A stretch of 64,000 nt of DNA from Pelagibacteraceae bacterium AG-426-M19 (GTDB lineage: Bacteria > Pseudomonadota > Alphaproteobacteria > Pelagibacterales > Pelagibacteraceae): NCBI GenBank assembly GCA_003210025.1, contig QCNW01000001.1, positions 1-64,000 on the forward strand. The letters run 5' to 3'. A program made the translations under genes and the position numbers. Shown here piece after piece: positions 1-9,070 of the stretch. The notes below the pieces were generated by a model, which did no database searches, had not been told where the DNA came from, and saw only the letters and a list, made by a program, of their open reading frames with translations. Each line of letters starts with the position of its first letter. The first letter of the stretch is position 1.

Positions 1-229
1 CCATGCTGACATGAGCTTTTTCACTTAAAACATATGCACTACCTATAAATGTTGAAGCAACCAAGAGCATTGTAACAAGCTCAGTTTGCCACGTTATTGC
101 TCTTTGAAAAAAGTATCTTTCAAAAACTAATTCAACAATAACAAGAATTGATAAAAGTAAAGCTAATACAGCAAAAGCTCCGCAAGCTCTTGCAACAAAA
201 TCACAGAATTTTAAGTATTTTTCTTTCAT
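1..229 (-). CDS. TRAP transporter small permease (DctQ family), partial at window edge
   Basis: This gene is not in the ORF track. The reverse complement reads from an ATG at 229 into MKEKYLKFCDFVARACGAFA and runs off the left edge after about 76 residues. It shows a first membrane segment near residues 15-35 and a second starting near residue 52, with the W-x-x-E (WQTEL) motif between them that is typical of the small membrane subunit of TRAP transporters. It lies downstream of the binding-protein gene on the same strand, as in dctP-dctQ-dctM operons. It has no Shine-Dalgarno sequence; a T tract from the preceding hairpin touches the start codon. The substrate is unknown. Confidence 0.8.
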   Translation of the reverse strand, partial: MKEKYLKFCDFVARACGAFAVLALLLSILVIVELVFERYFFQRAITWQTELVTMLLVASTFIGSAYVLSEKAHVSM

Positions 230-235
230 AAAAAA

Positions 236-266
236 AACCCCTACTTATGGAGAATAAATAGGGGTT
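236..266 (-). terminator. Intercistronic hairpin (partial terminator/attenuator) between TRAP binding protein and DctQ
   Basis: An 8-bp perfect stem, AACCCCTA with TAGGGGTT, has a 15-nt loop. Read on the minus strand it is followed by seven Ts and then the dctQ start codon. On the plus strand the trailing run is weaker. Such a hairpin would let the binding protein be made in excess over the permease. That role is inferred from position. Confidence 0.65.
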
Positions 267-280
267 CTTTATATATTATT

Positions 281-1291
281 TTATTTAACTGCTAAAGCCA
301 TTTCCATAAGCTTATCGCCACCTGGAACTTTTTCAGCAAAAGCTTTGTGAGATGATTTTATTGCAATATCAACCCATGCAGCATGATCCTCAGCATCCAT
401 ATACACTAATTTAACACCTGCAGCTTTGTATGCTTCCTCAAACTTTTTATCTAAGTTTTCTACTTGAGCTGTCATATATTTTTCAGCAACTTTTCCAGCT
501 TTCATTAAAGCCACTTGTTGGCTAGAATTTAAAGCATTGTAGCTTTTCTTAGACATTAAAATTGGCTCATACATAAACCATAAACCAAATTTTCCTGGAG
601 GAGTTGCACATTTTACTTGTTCGTAAATTTTGTAACTTACAAAACTTCCTGAACTAGTATTTGCACCTGTTAATACACCAGTTTGTAAACCAGTATAAAT
701 TTCAGATGATGGCATACTTTGAATACCTGCACCAGCAGCTTCTAACATTTGGTTGAAAGCTTTTCCTGCAGCTCTCATCACTTGTCCTTTAGCATCACTT
801 GGATTTTTGATACATTTAGTTTTTGATGCGAAACCACCACCTAACCATGCATCAGATAGTACTACAACACCAGCATCACTGATTATTTTTTTAATCTCTG
901 TCATCATTGGACCTTTATTAAATCTCAATGCATGCTCATGATTTTTTACAGTTCCTGGCATCAATGTAGCATCAAATTCTGGATGGAATTTTGATGCATA
1001 AGCTAATGGGAAAGCAGAAATATCTAATTGACCTGTAGTCATAGGTTTCCACTGTTCTTTTGGCTTATAAAGTGACTTAGCTGGATAAATTCTAATTTCT
1101 AAATCAACGTTTGCTTTTTTTACTTCATCAGCAATAATTTGTACCATTTCATGACGTGGGTCAAAAGAGCCATCGGCTCTTGGTGTTCCTGGCCATTGGT
1201 GACTTGCTTTTAATGTAACTGCGTATGCAGATCCTACTATTGAAAAAGCTATAATTATTGAAGACAAATATAATGTTATTTTTCTTAACAT
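281..1291 (-). CDS. TRAP transporter substrate-binding protein (DctP family)
   Basis: This is a periplasmic solute receptor of about 336 residues. The ORF track starts 25 codons upstream, but the better start is the ATG at 1291 (MLRKITLYLSS). It is preceded by AAGGGGAAAACT and opens a clean signal peptide ending near SAYA/VTL. The mature part has the DctP pattern: ASHQWPG near the N terminus, RIYPAKSLY, and the central RAAGKAFNQML region with the conserved Arg that binds a carboxylate. It delivers an organic acid to the DctQ/DctM permease encoded downstream. The exact ligand cannot be read from sequence. Confidence 0.88.
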   Translation of the reverse strand: MLRKITLYLSSIIIAFSIVGSAYAVTLKASHQWPGTPRADGSFDPRHEMVQIIADEVKKANVDLEIRIYPAKSLYKPKEQWKPMTTGQLDISAFPLAYASKFHPEFDATLMPGTVKNHEHALRFNKGPMMTEIKKIISDAGVVVLSDAWLGGGFASKTKCIKNPSDAKGQVMRAAGKAFNQMLEAAGAGIQSMPSSEIYTGLQTGVLTGANTSSGSFVSYKIYEQVKCATPPGKFGLWFMYEPILMSKKSYNALNSSQQVALMKAGKVAEKYMTAQVENLDKKFEEAYKAAGVKLVYMDAEDHAAWVDIAIKSSHKAFAEKVPGGDKLMEMALAVK

Positions 1292-1376
1292 AGTTTTCCC
1301 CTTTTTATTTATAATGTTGATATTAAATTGAACTTGAGAGTAAGAGTCAATATAAGGAAATGACATACTTATTATT

Positions 1377-2519
1377 ATGGATGGTCCTTTAAAAAATTTA
1401 TTAGTTGTTGATCTTACTAGGGTTTTAGTAGGTCCATATTGTACAATGATTTTATCTGATCTCGGTGCACGTGTAATTAAAATAGAAGCGCCAGAAATTG
1501 GTGACGATTCAAGAAAGTTTGGACCTTTTGTAAAAGACTATTCAGCATATTTTATGTCACTGAATAGAGGAAAAGAAAGTATTGCTCTAAATCTAAAAAA
1601 TGAAGATGATAAAAAAATCTTTGATAAAATTTTAGCAAAGGCAGATATTTTAGTAGAAAATTTTAAACCAGGTACTTTAGAAAAATGGGGATATGGTTGG
1701 AAAGATGTAAGCAAAAAATATCCAAAATTAATATATGCATCTGCATCTGGTTTCGGTCAAACCGGACCTTTAAAAGAATTACCAGCTTATGACATGGTCG
1801 TTCAAGGAATGGGTGGACTGATGAGTGTTACAGGTCATCCAAATAGTGAACCAACAAGAGTTGGAACATCAATTGGTGATATTACAGCAGGCCTTTTTAC
1901 TGCAATTGGAATTAATGCAGCTTTGTATGATAGACAAAAAACAGGTAAGGGAATGTTTATAGATGTTTCAATGTTAGACTGTCAAATTGCGATTTTAGAA
2001 AATGCAATTGCAAGATATTTATCTAAAAATGAAATTCCTAAACCGATGGGATCTAGACATCCTTCAATCGCTCCGTTTGAGGCATTTAAAACAAAAGATA
2101 GTTATATAATCATTGCTGCAGGTAACGATAAATTATATGAAAAACTTTGTGAAGTATTAGGAATACCTGAAATGGTCAGTGATAAAAGATTTAGTACTAA
2201 TTCTCTTAGATGTGAAAATATGAATGAACTAAAATCAATTTTTGAAGATAAACTTTCTTCAAAAAATACTTCTGAGTGGGTAAGTGAAATGGAAAAATTA
2301 AAGATACCTTGTGGACCGATATTTAATATTAAAGAAGCGGTAGAAAATCCTCAAGTCGAAGCAAGAAACATGATTGTTAAAGCCTATCATAAAGTGGTTG
2401 GTAATTTTAGATTAGCAGGCAATCCTATAAAAATGTCTTCATACGAAGATAAAAGTACTAGAGGGGACATTCCTGATCTTGATGAACACAGGGAAAAAAT
2501 ATTAAAAGAGTTTTCTTAA
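1377..2519 (+). CDS. CaiB/BaiF family (class III) CoA-transferase
   Basis: The 380-residue protein is the usual length for the family. It begins LLVVDLTRVLVGPYCTMILS, the canonical family III N terminus, and carries LGARVIKIEAP, the SLNRGKESIAL block and the aspartate-containing DMVVQGMGG motif that carries the catalytic Asp. Family members swap CoA between organic acids through an aspartyl-CoA anhydride. It is divergent from the TRAP binding protein with an 85-bp gap, so it may process an imported acid. That link is inference and the acids are unknown. Confidence 0.88.
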   Translation: MDGPLKNLLVVDLTRVLVGPYCTMILSDLGARVIKIEAPEIGDDSRKFGPFVKDYSAYFMSLNRGKESIALNLKNEDDKKIFDKILAKADILVENFKPGTLEKWGYGWKDVSKKYPKLIYASASGFGQTGPLKELPAYDMVVQGMGGLMSVTGHPNSEPTRVGTSIGDITAGLFTAIGINAALYDRQKTGKGMFIDVSMLDCQIAILENAIARYLSKNEIPKPMGSRHPSIAPFEAFKTKDSYIIIAAGNDKLYEKLCEVLGIPEMVSDKRFSTNSLRCENMNELKSIFEDKLSSKNTSEWVSEMEKLKIPCGPIFNIKEAVENPQVEARNMIVKAYHKVVGNFRLAGNPIKMSSYEDKSTRGDIPDLDEHREKILKEFS

Positions 2520-3047
2520 TTAAGAATTATTTTCTTCGTCGCTTACGTTATCTGAAACTTGTTCTTCTGCTTCTGAAACTTGATCTAGTGAAACATCATC
2601 ATTTTCTTCAGCCTCACTTGGAGCTTCTACATTAACATCAGGTTGAGCTGATGGTGATAATTCAGCAAGATCTTCTTTTGAAACCTGAATTTTTTCAGGA
2701 ATTTTTCTAGCTCTTTTAGAAGGAAGAATTGGCACACCACTTTTTGAGATTTCACCTTTGTACAAATTCTCAAAATCATCACCAATATCTTCATCTTCTT
2801 CAGCAGTATCATCAATTTGTTCTACATGTTTTCTAAGTTTGTAAACTGCGGCTTCAGTTAAATCTGGAACTTTAATTGTTTCTTCAGCTATCTCTCTTAA
2901 AGCAATAACTGTGTGTTTGTCGTTATCTCTAACTAATGTAGGTTCAATTCCTGAATTCAGTTGAGTAGCTCTTTCTTTAGCAACCAAAACTAATTCATAA
3001 GGGCTATCTACTTTATCTATACAATCTTCAACGGTAACTCTTGCCAT
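2520..3047 (-). CDS. rpoZ: DNA-directed RNA polymerase omega subunit with long acidic C-terminal tail
   Basis: The N terminus ([20 protein letters not shown], then [14 protein letters not shown] and [11 protein letters not shown]) is the RNA polymerase omega subunit, which helps assemble the beta-prime subunit. The core ends near residue 80. Residues from about 80 to 175 form a low-complexity, strongly acidic extension rich in Glu, Asp and Ser with one basic island ([14 protein letters not shown]). Bacterial omega is commonly about 90-130 residues, so the tail is long. The gene abuts the convergent CoA-transferase with no gap. No spoT/relA neighbour is present. Confidence 0.93.
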   Translation of the reverse strand: MARVTVEDCIDKVDSPYELVLVAKERATQLNSGIEPTLVRDNDKHTVIALREIAEETIKVPDLTEAAVYKLRKHVEQIDDTAEEDEDIGDDFENLYKGEISKSGVPILPSKRARKIPEKIQVSKEDLAELSPSAQPDVNVEAPSEAEENDDVSLDQVSEAEEQVSDNVSDEENNS

Positions 3048-3088
3048 GGGCGATTAAATATACTCCAAGATCAACAAAATCAAGTGTT

Positions 3089-4297
3089 TTATACTAAAAT
3101 TGGATTTAATTTTTTTCTAACTAAAAAAAGAAGAATAAAAGAAATAAGTATATAAAGTGCAGATATTATAGCAATTTTCTCAATTGAAAATCCGATATCA
3201 ATTAAAATACCAAAAAGAGCAGTTCCGAAAGCTGTTGAAAAAACCATAAGTGCAGTGGTCAAAGCTTTAATAGATCCAATATGCTTTACACCATAAACCT
3301 CGGCCCAAGTGGAAGATCCCAAAACGTTTGCCAAACCATTTGATATTCCAATTAAACCTAAAAATATAAATGCAGTAAATTGTGCATCAAAATAAATAAT
3401 TACAAAAGTCGATAGAAATAAAGGAATATTCATAAATATTAAAAGTTTTCGACTTGTGAATTTATCAATTAAAAAACCAGATATTAAAAGTGTAATTACT
3501 GAAAATACTGAATAAGACATAAAAGATTGAGCAATTACAAATGGTCCCCAATTTTTTGATTCAGTAATAAATGACTGATAAACAAATACACCAGTTGCAA
3601 TCCAAGGCATGGCAAGCATATTCATGCTTACTATATAAAATTTATAATCTTTTATTACTTCAATTCTTTTCCATTGCTTGATATTTTCCTCTTTAAATTC
3701 TTCACCATCAGTGCTTTCTCTCGTATCAAGTTTAACAGTTCGAACTAAAAAGAATGATGCAATCGGTAAAAATATTAAAATTAATAAAGCAATTACTGTC
3801 CAAATATTTTGCCAAGTTGTTAATGACAACAAAAATACCATTAAAACAGGTAAAATAAATTCAGCACTTGATAAACCAAACCAGCAAATACTTAATGCCC
3901 TACCCCTAGATTTTGTAAAATATCTTGAAACTGTTGTTGTTGCAGTATGAGACATCATTCCTTGACCCGAAAATCTCATTAAAAAAATTGCAATGAATAA
4001 AAAAATGATTGATGAAATTTTTGAAAAGAAAAAACAAGAAAATGATAAAAGTAATGTTACATAGATTGCAAATCGGAAAATATTTATATCATCAATTTTC
4101 TTTCCAACCCAAATAAGTAGTAAACTACTGCACAATGTTGCTGATGCATATATTGAGCCAAATTGTCCATGAGTTATCGAGAGTGTCTCTCTTATACTTG
4201 TATTGAATATTCCAAGAAAAAAACTCTGTCCAAAGCTTGAAAAAAATGTAAATATAAAACCAAATACAATTACTTTTAAACTTAAATTTTTAAACAT
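3089..4297 (-). CDS. MFS transporter
   Basis: A 402-residue, very hydrophobic protein with about 12 membrane segments and a charged central loop (around residues 190-215, TVKLDTRESTDGEEFKEEN). This is the two-times-six helix plan of the major facilitator superfamily. The loop between helices 2 and 3 holds WVGKKIDD, a degenerate MFS motif A. Its ATG lies only 8 bp from the divergent ATG of the next gene. Substrate is unknown. Confidence 0.85.
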   Translation of the reverse strand: MFKNLSLKVIVFGFIFTFFSSFGQSFFLGIFNTSIRETLSITHGQFGSIYASATLCSSLLLIWVGKKIDDINIFRFAIYVTLLLSFSCFFFSKISSIIFLFIAIFLMRFSGQGMMSHTATTTVSRYFTKSRGRALSICWFGLSSAEFILPVLMVFLLSLTTWQNIWTVIALLILIFLPIASFFLVRTVKLDTRESTDGEEFKEENIKQWKRIEVIKDYKFYIVSMNMLAMPWIATGVFVYQSFITESKNWGPFVIAQSFMSYSVFSVITLLISGFLIDKFTSRKLLIFMNIPLFLSTFVIIYFDAQFTAFIFLGLIGISNGLANVLGSSTWAEVYGVKHIGSIKALTTALMVFSTAFGTALFGILIDIGFSIEKIAIISALYILISFILLFLVRKKLNPILV

Positions 4298-4305
4298 AAA
4301 AAAAT

Positions 4306-5181
4306 ATGGCTTCTAAAGTTGCTTTCATAGGTCTTGGTGTAATGGGTTATCCAATGGCAGGATATATATCAAAAGCAGGACATAATGTAACTGTTTTTAA
4401 CAGAACAAAATCAAAAGCAGAAAAGTGGATTGGTGAATACAAAGGTAAAATGGCTGATACACCATCTGAAGCTGCTAAAGATGCTGATTTTATTTTTACG
4501 TGTGTTGGTAATGACGATGATTTAAGACAAGTCTCTTTAGGAGAACATGGTTTATTTCATAATGCTAAAGAAGGATGCGTTTATATAGATAATTCAACAG
4601 TGTCTGCTGAAATTTCTAGAGAACTTTATAAAGCTGCAAAAGATAAAGGATTTGGTTTTTTAGATGCTCCTATATCTGGAGGACAGTCAGGTGCTGAAGG
4701 TGGGATATTAACTGTTATGGTTGGTGGAGATGACAATGATTTTAAAAAAGCAGAGCCAATAATTGATTGTTATAGTAAAAAAGTAACTTTAATCGGACCA
4801 TCAGGTAGTGGACAATTAACTAAGATGGTTAATCAAATGTGTATTGGTGGTTTGGTTCAAGGTTTATCTGAAGCAGTAAATTTTGGAATTAATGCAGGTT
4901 TAGATATGGATAAAGTTATGGAAACTATTTCAAAAGGTGCAGCTCAATCTTGGCAAATGGAAAATAGGTATAAAACTATGGTAGCTGATAAATTTGATTA
5001 CGGATTTGCTGTAGATTGGATGAGAAAAGATTTAAAAATTTGTATTGAAGAAGCAAAAAGAAATGGTTCACCAGTTCCCGTAACTGAAATTGTTGATGGT
5101 TATTATGCAGAAGTTCAAAATATGGGTGGAAACCGTTGGGATAGTTCAAGTTTAATTGCTAGACTAAAAAAGAAAAAATAA
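4306..5181 (+). CDS. NAD(P)-dependent 3-hydroxyisobutyrate dehydrogenase family oxidoreductase
   Basis: 291 residues. The Rossmann motif GLGVMGYPMA begins at residue 8, which fixes the start codon. FNRTKSKAE follows as the cofactor 2'-region. FLDAPISGGQSGAEGG is the substrate-binding signature and GSGQLTKMVNQM carries the catalytic Lys. The family covers 3-hydroxyisobutyrate dehydrogenase, tartronate semialdehyde reductase and relatives, and the exact beta-hydroxyacid is uncertain. It is followed after 2 bp by a GTG-started gene, so the two are probably cotranscribed. Confidence 0.88.
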   Translation: MASKVAFIGLGVMGYPMAGYISKAGHNVTVFNRTKSKAEKWIGEYKGKMADTPSEAAKDADFIFTCVGNDDDLRQVSLGEHGLFHNAKEGCVYIDNSTVSAEISRELYKAAKDKGFGFLDAPISGGQSGAEGGILTVMVGGDDNDFKKAEPIIDCYSKKVTLIGPSGSGQLTKMVNQMCIGGLVQGLSEAVNFGINAGLDMDKVMETISKGAAQSWQMENRYKTMVADKFDYGFAVDWMRKDLKICIEEAKRNGSPVPVTEIVDGYYAEVQNMGGNRWDSSSLIARLKKKK

Positions 5182-5183
5182 TT

Positions 5184-5789
5184 GTGTCTACCACCGTTCC
5201 CTACTACGAGGATTTTTCCGAAATAAAAAAGAAAATTTGGTTAATGCTAACTGATGCAGTTACTAATAGATCTTCTCCTTTTAGAATACCTGTTTTTTCA
5301 TGTGGTAGTGAGAGCGATATCGAAAGTAGAATTGTTGTTCTAAGAAAATCAGATGAACAAAATAATTTAGTGCAATTCCACAGTGACATTAGATCTGATA
5401 AAATTAAAATCTTAGAAAAAAATCCTAATTCTTCAATGTTATTTTACGATAAAGATGAAAAAATTCAGGTTAGATTAAAAGTTGAAGCAATTATCAATCA
5501 TAATAACGATATAACAAAACAATCTTGGGAAAAAACTCAACATATAAGTCGTAAATGTTACTTGGTAGATAATGGACCAGGAACAGAGTCTGATATTCCA
5601 ACATCTGGTTTAAAACCTGAATTAGATAATTTTGATTACACAAAAGAACGAAGTGAAGAAGGATATAAAAACTTTACTGTTATACAGTGTAAAATTAAAT
5701 CTATAGAATGGTTATATTTAGCTGCAAAAGGTCATCGAAGAGCTAGATTTGATATTGATAATAGTAAAGATACTTGGTTGGTACCATAA
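5184..5789 (+). CDS. Pyridoxamine 5'-phosphate oxidase-fold flavoprotein
   Basis: A 201-residue protein starting with GTG two bases after the previous stop. The order SRIVVLRKSD, LVQFHSDIRSDKI, NSSMLFYD and a C-terminal region ending RARFDI follows the split-barrel PNPOx/FMN-binding fold. It may be a PdxH relative or a general FMN/heme-binding pyridoxamine-oxidase-like protein. The usual PdxH C-terminal substrate-binding block (R-x-H-x-R) is represented only by KGHRRARF, so I do not assign pdxH. Its stop overlaps the next start (TAATG). Confidence 0.7.
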   Translation: MSTTVPYYEDFSEIKKKIWLMLTDAVTNRSSPFRIPVFSCGSESDIESRIVVLRKSDEQNNLVQFHSDIRSDKIKILEKNPNSSMLFYDKDEKIQVRLKVEAIINHNNDITKQSWEKTQHISRKCYLVDNGPGTESDIPTSGLKPELDNFDYTKERSEEGYKNFTVIQCKIKSIEWLYLAAKGHRRARFDIDNSKDTWLVP

Positions 5790-6187
5790 TGAAAAAATAT
5801 GAAGCTATGGTTTTGTCATGTATGGATCCAAGGTTTCAGCCAAAAGTTTTTAATTATTTAAAAAAAAAGAAATTAACTGGAAAGTATAGCTCATTTACTA
5901 TTGCTGGAGCGGCCATTGGTGTAACTTCTAAAAAATTTAAAAAATGGCAATCAACCTTTTTGGATAATTTATCAACTTCGATAAAGTTGCATAATATTAA
6001 TAAATTAATAGTTATTAATCATGAAGATTGTGGTGCAGCTAAAATAGTAAATGGAAAAAAAGAAATTAGTTCGTTTGTAGAAAAGAAAATTCATAAAGAC
6101 TCATTTGAAAAAATTAAAGCAATTTTAAATAAAAGATTTCCTAAATTAAAACTATCTTTTAAAATATTAAAACTAAGTGATAAATAA
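5789..6187 (+). CDS. Small beta-carbonic-anhydrase-like zinc protein
   Basis: 132 residues. I choose the ATG at 5789, which overlaps the preceding stop as TAATG; the track start is 5 codons further upstream. The protein contains CMDPR (Cys11, Asp13, Arg15) and HEDCG (His78, Cys81). These are the zinc ligands and Asp-Arg dyad of beta-carbonic anhydrases. It is much shorter than typical enzymes of about 200-220 residues and stops soon after the zinc site. The fold and metal site are well supported; carbonic anhydrase activity is not. Confidence 0.65.
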   Translation: MKKYEAMVLSCMDPRFQPKVFNYLKKKKLTGKYSSFTIAGAAIGVTSKKFKKWQSTFLDNLSTSIKLHNINKLIVINHEDCGAAKIVNGKKEISSFVEKKIHKDSFEKIKAILNKRFPKLKLSFKILKLSDK

Positions 6188-6202
6188 AAAATTTTAACAA
6201 GA

Positions 6203-7069
6203 TTATTCTTTCCATTTTTTAAACCAATCTTCTTTGGCATACTCAGTTAACTTATAAGTACACCATTCATTTTTTCGTCCTTTAAGTAATTTTTTATGAG
6301 TATATCTTGCTGGAATTTGATAATTTCCAGGAGGATTACCTCTTTTCTTTTGACCTAAAGCGCAAGCAATTTGAAGTGGATCAAATGGATTATCTGAAGT
6401 TGGAGTTAAATAAACTGAGTCTTTTAAGTCTGGACAAGTTGGATCATTGTGATCGTAAACTCCTTTTCCAAATTTTTTTGAAAGATTTTGACTAAGAATA
6501 CCAGTGGTTAAATGTGCTCCATCTTTAACTCCTTTAGTACAAGGCATAGCAAAACCATTGCCATGAAGTAATTCATGAATTGAAATTTTAGTAATTTGAC
6601 CTGATGCTCTTTTTATAAACAAGTATCCATGATGAGGCCCCATTTGACCTCCGTCTCCGCTTGCCGCATCTGTAAATGAGAAATATAATTTTTTTGGATT
6701 ATTAAATCCTTGTTTTTGCAAGTAATAATCTGGATAATTAACATTCCATCCACCTTTTTTAGCTTTACGATCCATTCTTACAAATGAGATATCTAGTTTG
6801 CCATCTTGTCTATAATCAAATTTTAATCTTTGCTTATTGCCAGTCATTTTAAAAAATAAATCATCTATTTTTTTGACTTCTTTTTCTATCCAGCCATTAA
6901 TATCTCTTTCATTATCTTTTGTTTTTTTTGCAAGAAAATAAATAAAATGAATTTGATAATCATCAGTAACATCTGGCTGGTCTTCAAAAAATCTACCTGG
7001 TTTTTCATCAGATGCAAATAAAGACGAACTAAATAATGTGATTATTAGAATTAAGAATATTTTTTTCAT
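6203..7069 (-). CDS. Exported protein with HExxHxxG metalloprotease-like motif
   Basis: 288 residues with a signal peptide (MKKIFLILIITLFSSSLFAS). Near residue 165 it has IHELLHGNGF, which matches the HExxHxxG zinc motif of metzincin-type proteases; the third-ligand position is Met rather than His or Asp. Several later cysteines (PCTKG, DPTCPD, QIACALG, NEWCTYK) suggest disulfides in the periplasm. It overlaps the upstream DUF1330 gene by ATGA and belongs to a four-gene operon. I recognise no named family, so peptidase function is inference from the motif. Confidence 0.6.
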   Translation of the reverse strand: MKKIFLILIITLFSSSLFASDEKPGRFFEDQPDVTDDYQIHFIYFLAKKTKDNERDINGWIEKEVKKIDDLFFKMTGNKQRLKFDYRQDGKLDISFVRMDRKAKKGGWNVNYPDYYLQKQGFNNPKKLYFSFTDAASGDGGQMGPHHGYLFIKRASGQITKISIHELLHGNGFAMPCTKGVKDGAHLTTGILSQNLSKKFGKGVYDHNDPTCPDLKDSVYLTPTSDNPFDPLQIACALGQKKRGNPPGNYQIPARYTHKKLLKGRKNEWCTYKLTEYAKEDWFKKWKE

Positions 7070-7356
7070 AAGCCTCTTATTATTATATTGGTCCCTTCAG
7101 AATTATCGAGTCTAATCTGTTTGATAGGTTTATATTCCTCTGAATTATACCACTCCAAAGCCCTCTCATAACTTGGAAATTTTAGAATAATTATTCTTGG
7201 AAAATTAGTTTTTCCATCAAATATTTGATATTCACCATTTCTAACCAAGAACTCTCCATCAAATTTTTTTACAATTGGATTAACTTTTTCAATGTACTCT
7301 TTATAATTTTCTGGATTAGTTACTCTTAATTGCGCAATTACATACCCTGCCGACAT
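7066..7356 (-). CDS. DUF1330 domain protein
   Basis: The 96-residue sequence begins GYVIAQLRVTNPENYKEYIE and continues with FLVRNGEYQIFDG and IILKFPSYERALEWYNS. This matches the small ferredoxin-like (dimeric alpha-beta barrel) DUF1330 family across its full length. The start has a good AAAGGAG site. It sits between two genes for exported HExxH proteins and overlaps the downstream one, so it is translationally coupled. Molecular function of the family is unknown. Confidence 0.85.
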   Translation of the reverse strand: MSAGYVIAQLRVTNPENYKEYIEKVNPIVKKFDGEFLVRNGEYQIFDGKTNFPRIIILKFPSYERALEWYNSEEYKPIKQIRLDNSEGTNIIIRGL

Positions 7357-7375
7357 TTATTCTCCTTTAATCTCT

Positions 7376-9070
7376 CTAATTAATACAGTTAGATGGACTC
7401 GTGTCATAGTTTTGTTCATCTAGGTATTGAAAACGATTAGTTAAAAATTTATTAACTTTTTCATTATTTTTTTTTGAAATTCTATCTACTTTACATCTTG
7501 ATGCATACCACCATAATACAGTTTCAGCTAAGTCTTCATTTCCTGGTAATTCCCAAGCATATTCTGAAATATAATACTTGTCAGTGCTAACAGCATTTAG
7601 CCATTTTTCCTCATTAACAGATCCGCCCCACCACCAATCAAGAGAAGCGTGGGTTAATTCATGAAACATTAACTCCTCAGCATATTTTTTATTTTCATTT
7701 GTAAGATAATCTGTGTGAATTACTATAGTACCTTGTCCTCCTGCCCAGCCTACTTTGCCTTTATGTATATTTATTTCTTTAACATTTTTTTTTAAAAATT
7801 TTGGCATTTGTCCATATATTTTTGCCCACTTTATTGCTTGTTTTTTTGCCTTTTTATTAGTTTTAAATTCATCATTAACATTTATTAATATATCCTTACT
7901 GTTCTCAAAACTTGCGTTAAAGACAAAAACTGTAAAACTACTTTTACCCCAACCATCTTTTGTGTATTTGTTTGTCAAGGTTCTCTTATCATAACCCATC
8001 ACTTTTTTTTTCTCTACAAATGATAAATTTATAAAATTACTTGGGTCTTTTTTATTTATTATATCTCCATCTTTCCACTCACTGCCACCTTTAAAAATGA
8101 AATTTTTGCTTAAACTTATTGTTTTTACAGGTTTGTCCATTTCCCATATTGCAACTTGTTTTACACCATCGTTCCAAATCATTGTTCCTTCGCCATGTCT
8201 ATTATTATTTTTCCACTCTCCGGTATAAACACCTCCACCACTACTATAAAAATATTTACCTTGTCCAGTTCTTTGGCCATTTACCCAATCACCTTCATAT
8301 CTATCTCCATTTGGCCAAGTACCAATTCCAAAACCATGCATATTTTGCATTTTCCATTCACCGACATATTTAAAACCTTTTTCCCAAACACCTGTCCCCT
8401 TTCCATTATCACAATTGCCTTCAACACAACCTATTGCCTTTCCGCTCGAGTCTGTCTCGATTAAATTTCCATTTTTCCACTCTCCGGATTGTGTTATGCC
8501 GTTTGCGAATATAAAGGTTCCTTGCCCATCAGCTTCTCCATTTTTTCTTCCACCGATGTATTTATCTCCATTTGCCCAAGTAACTGTTCCTTGACCATTT
8601 TGTATACCCAGCTCCCAATCACCAATATATTTTGTTCCATTAACCCATTTAAAAGTACCTAGACCATGGGGTTTTTGATTTTTCCAATTTCCATTATATT
8701 TATCCCCATTGGGCCATATAAAAGTTCCTTTTCCATTAACGCAATTACCTTTTATGCAACCAGTCTTAAGGGCTGTTTTATTTTCTATAAATTTTTTCTT
8801 GCCAATTGCAAAAAGTTTGCACTCACCATTTATTCCTTTTTCTTTTCTATGTTTTTCACAATCATTAAATCCATCTTGCTTCTCTGTTCCACGTCCGTAC
8901 TCACATTTTCCATCATTCCCAACTACAACAAAAAGATGATCATTAGAGCCTTGATTTAAAAGGTCGGCATAAACTTCATCAACTATCCAATCACATATTT
9001 GTTGATTTTCTGCATTAGAAGTTTCACACCATATAAAGCTAAAAAATATGGTCGCTAGTATTTTTTTCAT
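7376..9070 (-). CDS. Exported MORN-repeat protein with C-terminal HExxH domain
   Basis: 564 residues. A signal peptide (ending ETSNAE) is followed by about seven MORN-type repeats between residues 115 and 310, of the form YxGxWKNGxxxGxGTxxWxNG. The C-terminal third carries MFHELTHASLDWWW (HExxH) and, downstream, NEDLAET, a possible glutamate third ligand of a gluzincin-like site. MORN repeats usually bind surfaces or lipids. The combination suggests a periplasmic or surface-attached metalloprotease, which is inference. It directly abuts the upstream gamma-CA-type gene. Confidence 0.7.
   Translation of the reverse strand: MKKILATIFFSFIWCETSNAENQQICDWIVDEVYADLLNQGSNDHLFVVVGNDGKCEYGRGTEKQDGFNDCEKHRKEKGINGECKLFAIGKKKFIENKTALKTGCIKGNCVNGKGTFIWPNGDKYNGNWKNQKPHGLGTFKWVNGTKYIGDWELGIQNGQGTVTWANGDKYIGGRKNGEADGQGTFIFANGITQSGEWKNGNLIETDSSGKAIGCVEGNCDNGKGTGVWEKGFKYVGEWKMQNMHGFGIGTWPNGDRYEGDWVNGQRTGQGKYFYSSGGGVYTGEWKNNNRHGEGTMIWNDGVKQVAIWEMDKPVKTISLSKNFIFKGGSEWKDGDIINKKDPSNFINLSFVEKKKVMGYDKRTLTNKYTKDGWGKSSFTVFVFNASFENSKDILINVNDEFKTNKKAKKQAIKWAKIYGQMPKFLKKNVKEINIHKGKVGWAGGQGTIVIHTDYLTNENKKYAEELMFHELTHASLDWWWGGSVNEEKWLNAVSTDKYYISEYAWELPGNEDLAETVLWWYASRCKVDRISKKNNEKVNKFLTNRFQYLDEQNYDTSPSNCIN

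Noticed and set aside
7755-8959. Several plus-strand ORFs (7755, 8119, 8156, 8666, 8709) inside the MORN protein gene
   Set aside because: Shadows of the repeat-containing minus-strand gene; their composition (Phe, Ser, Pro, Tyr, His-rich) is antisense-like and they have no ribosome sites.
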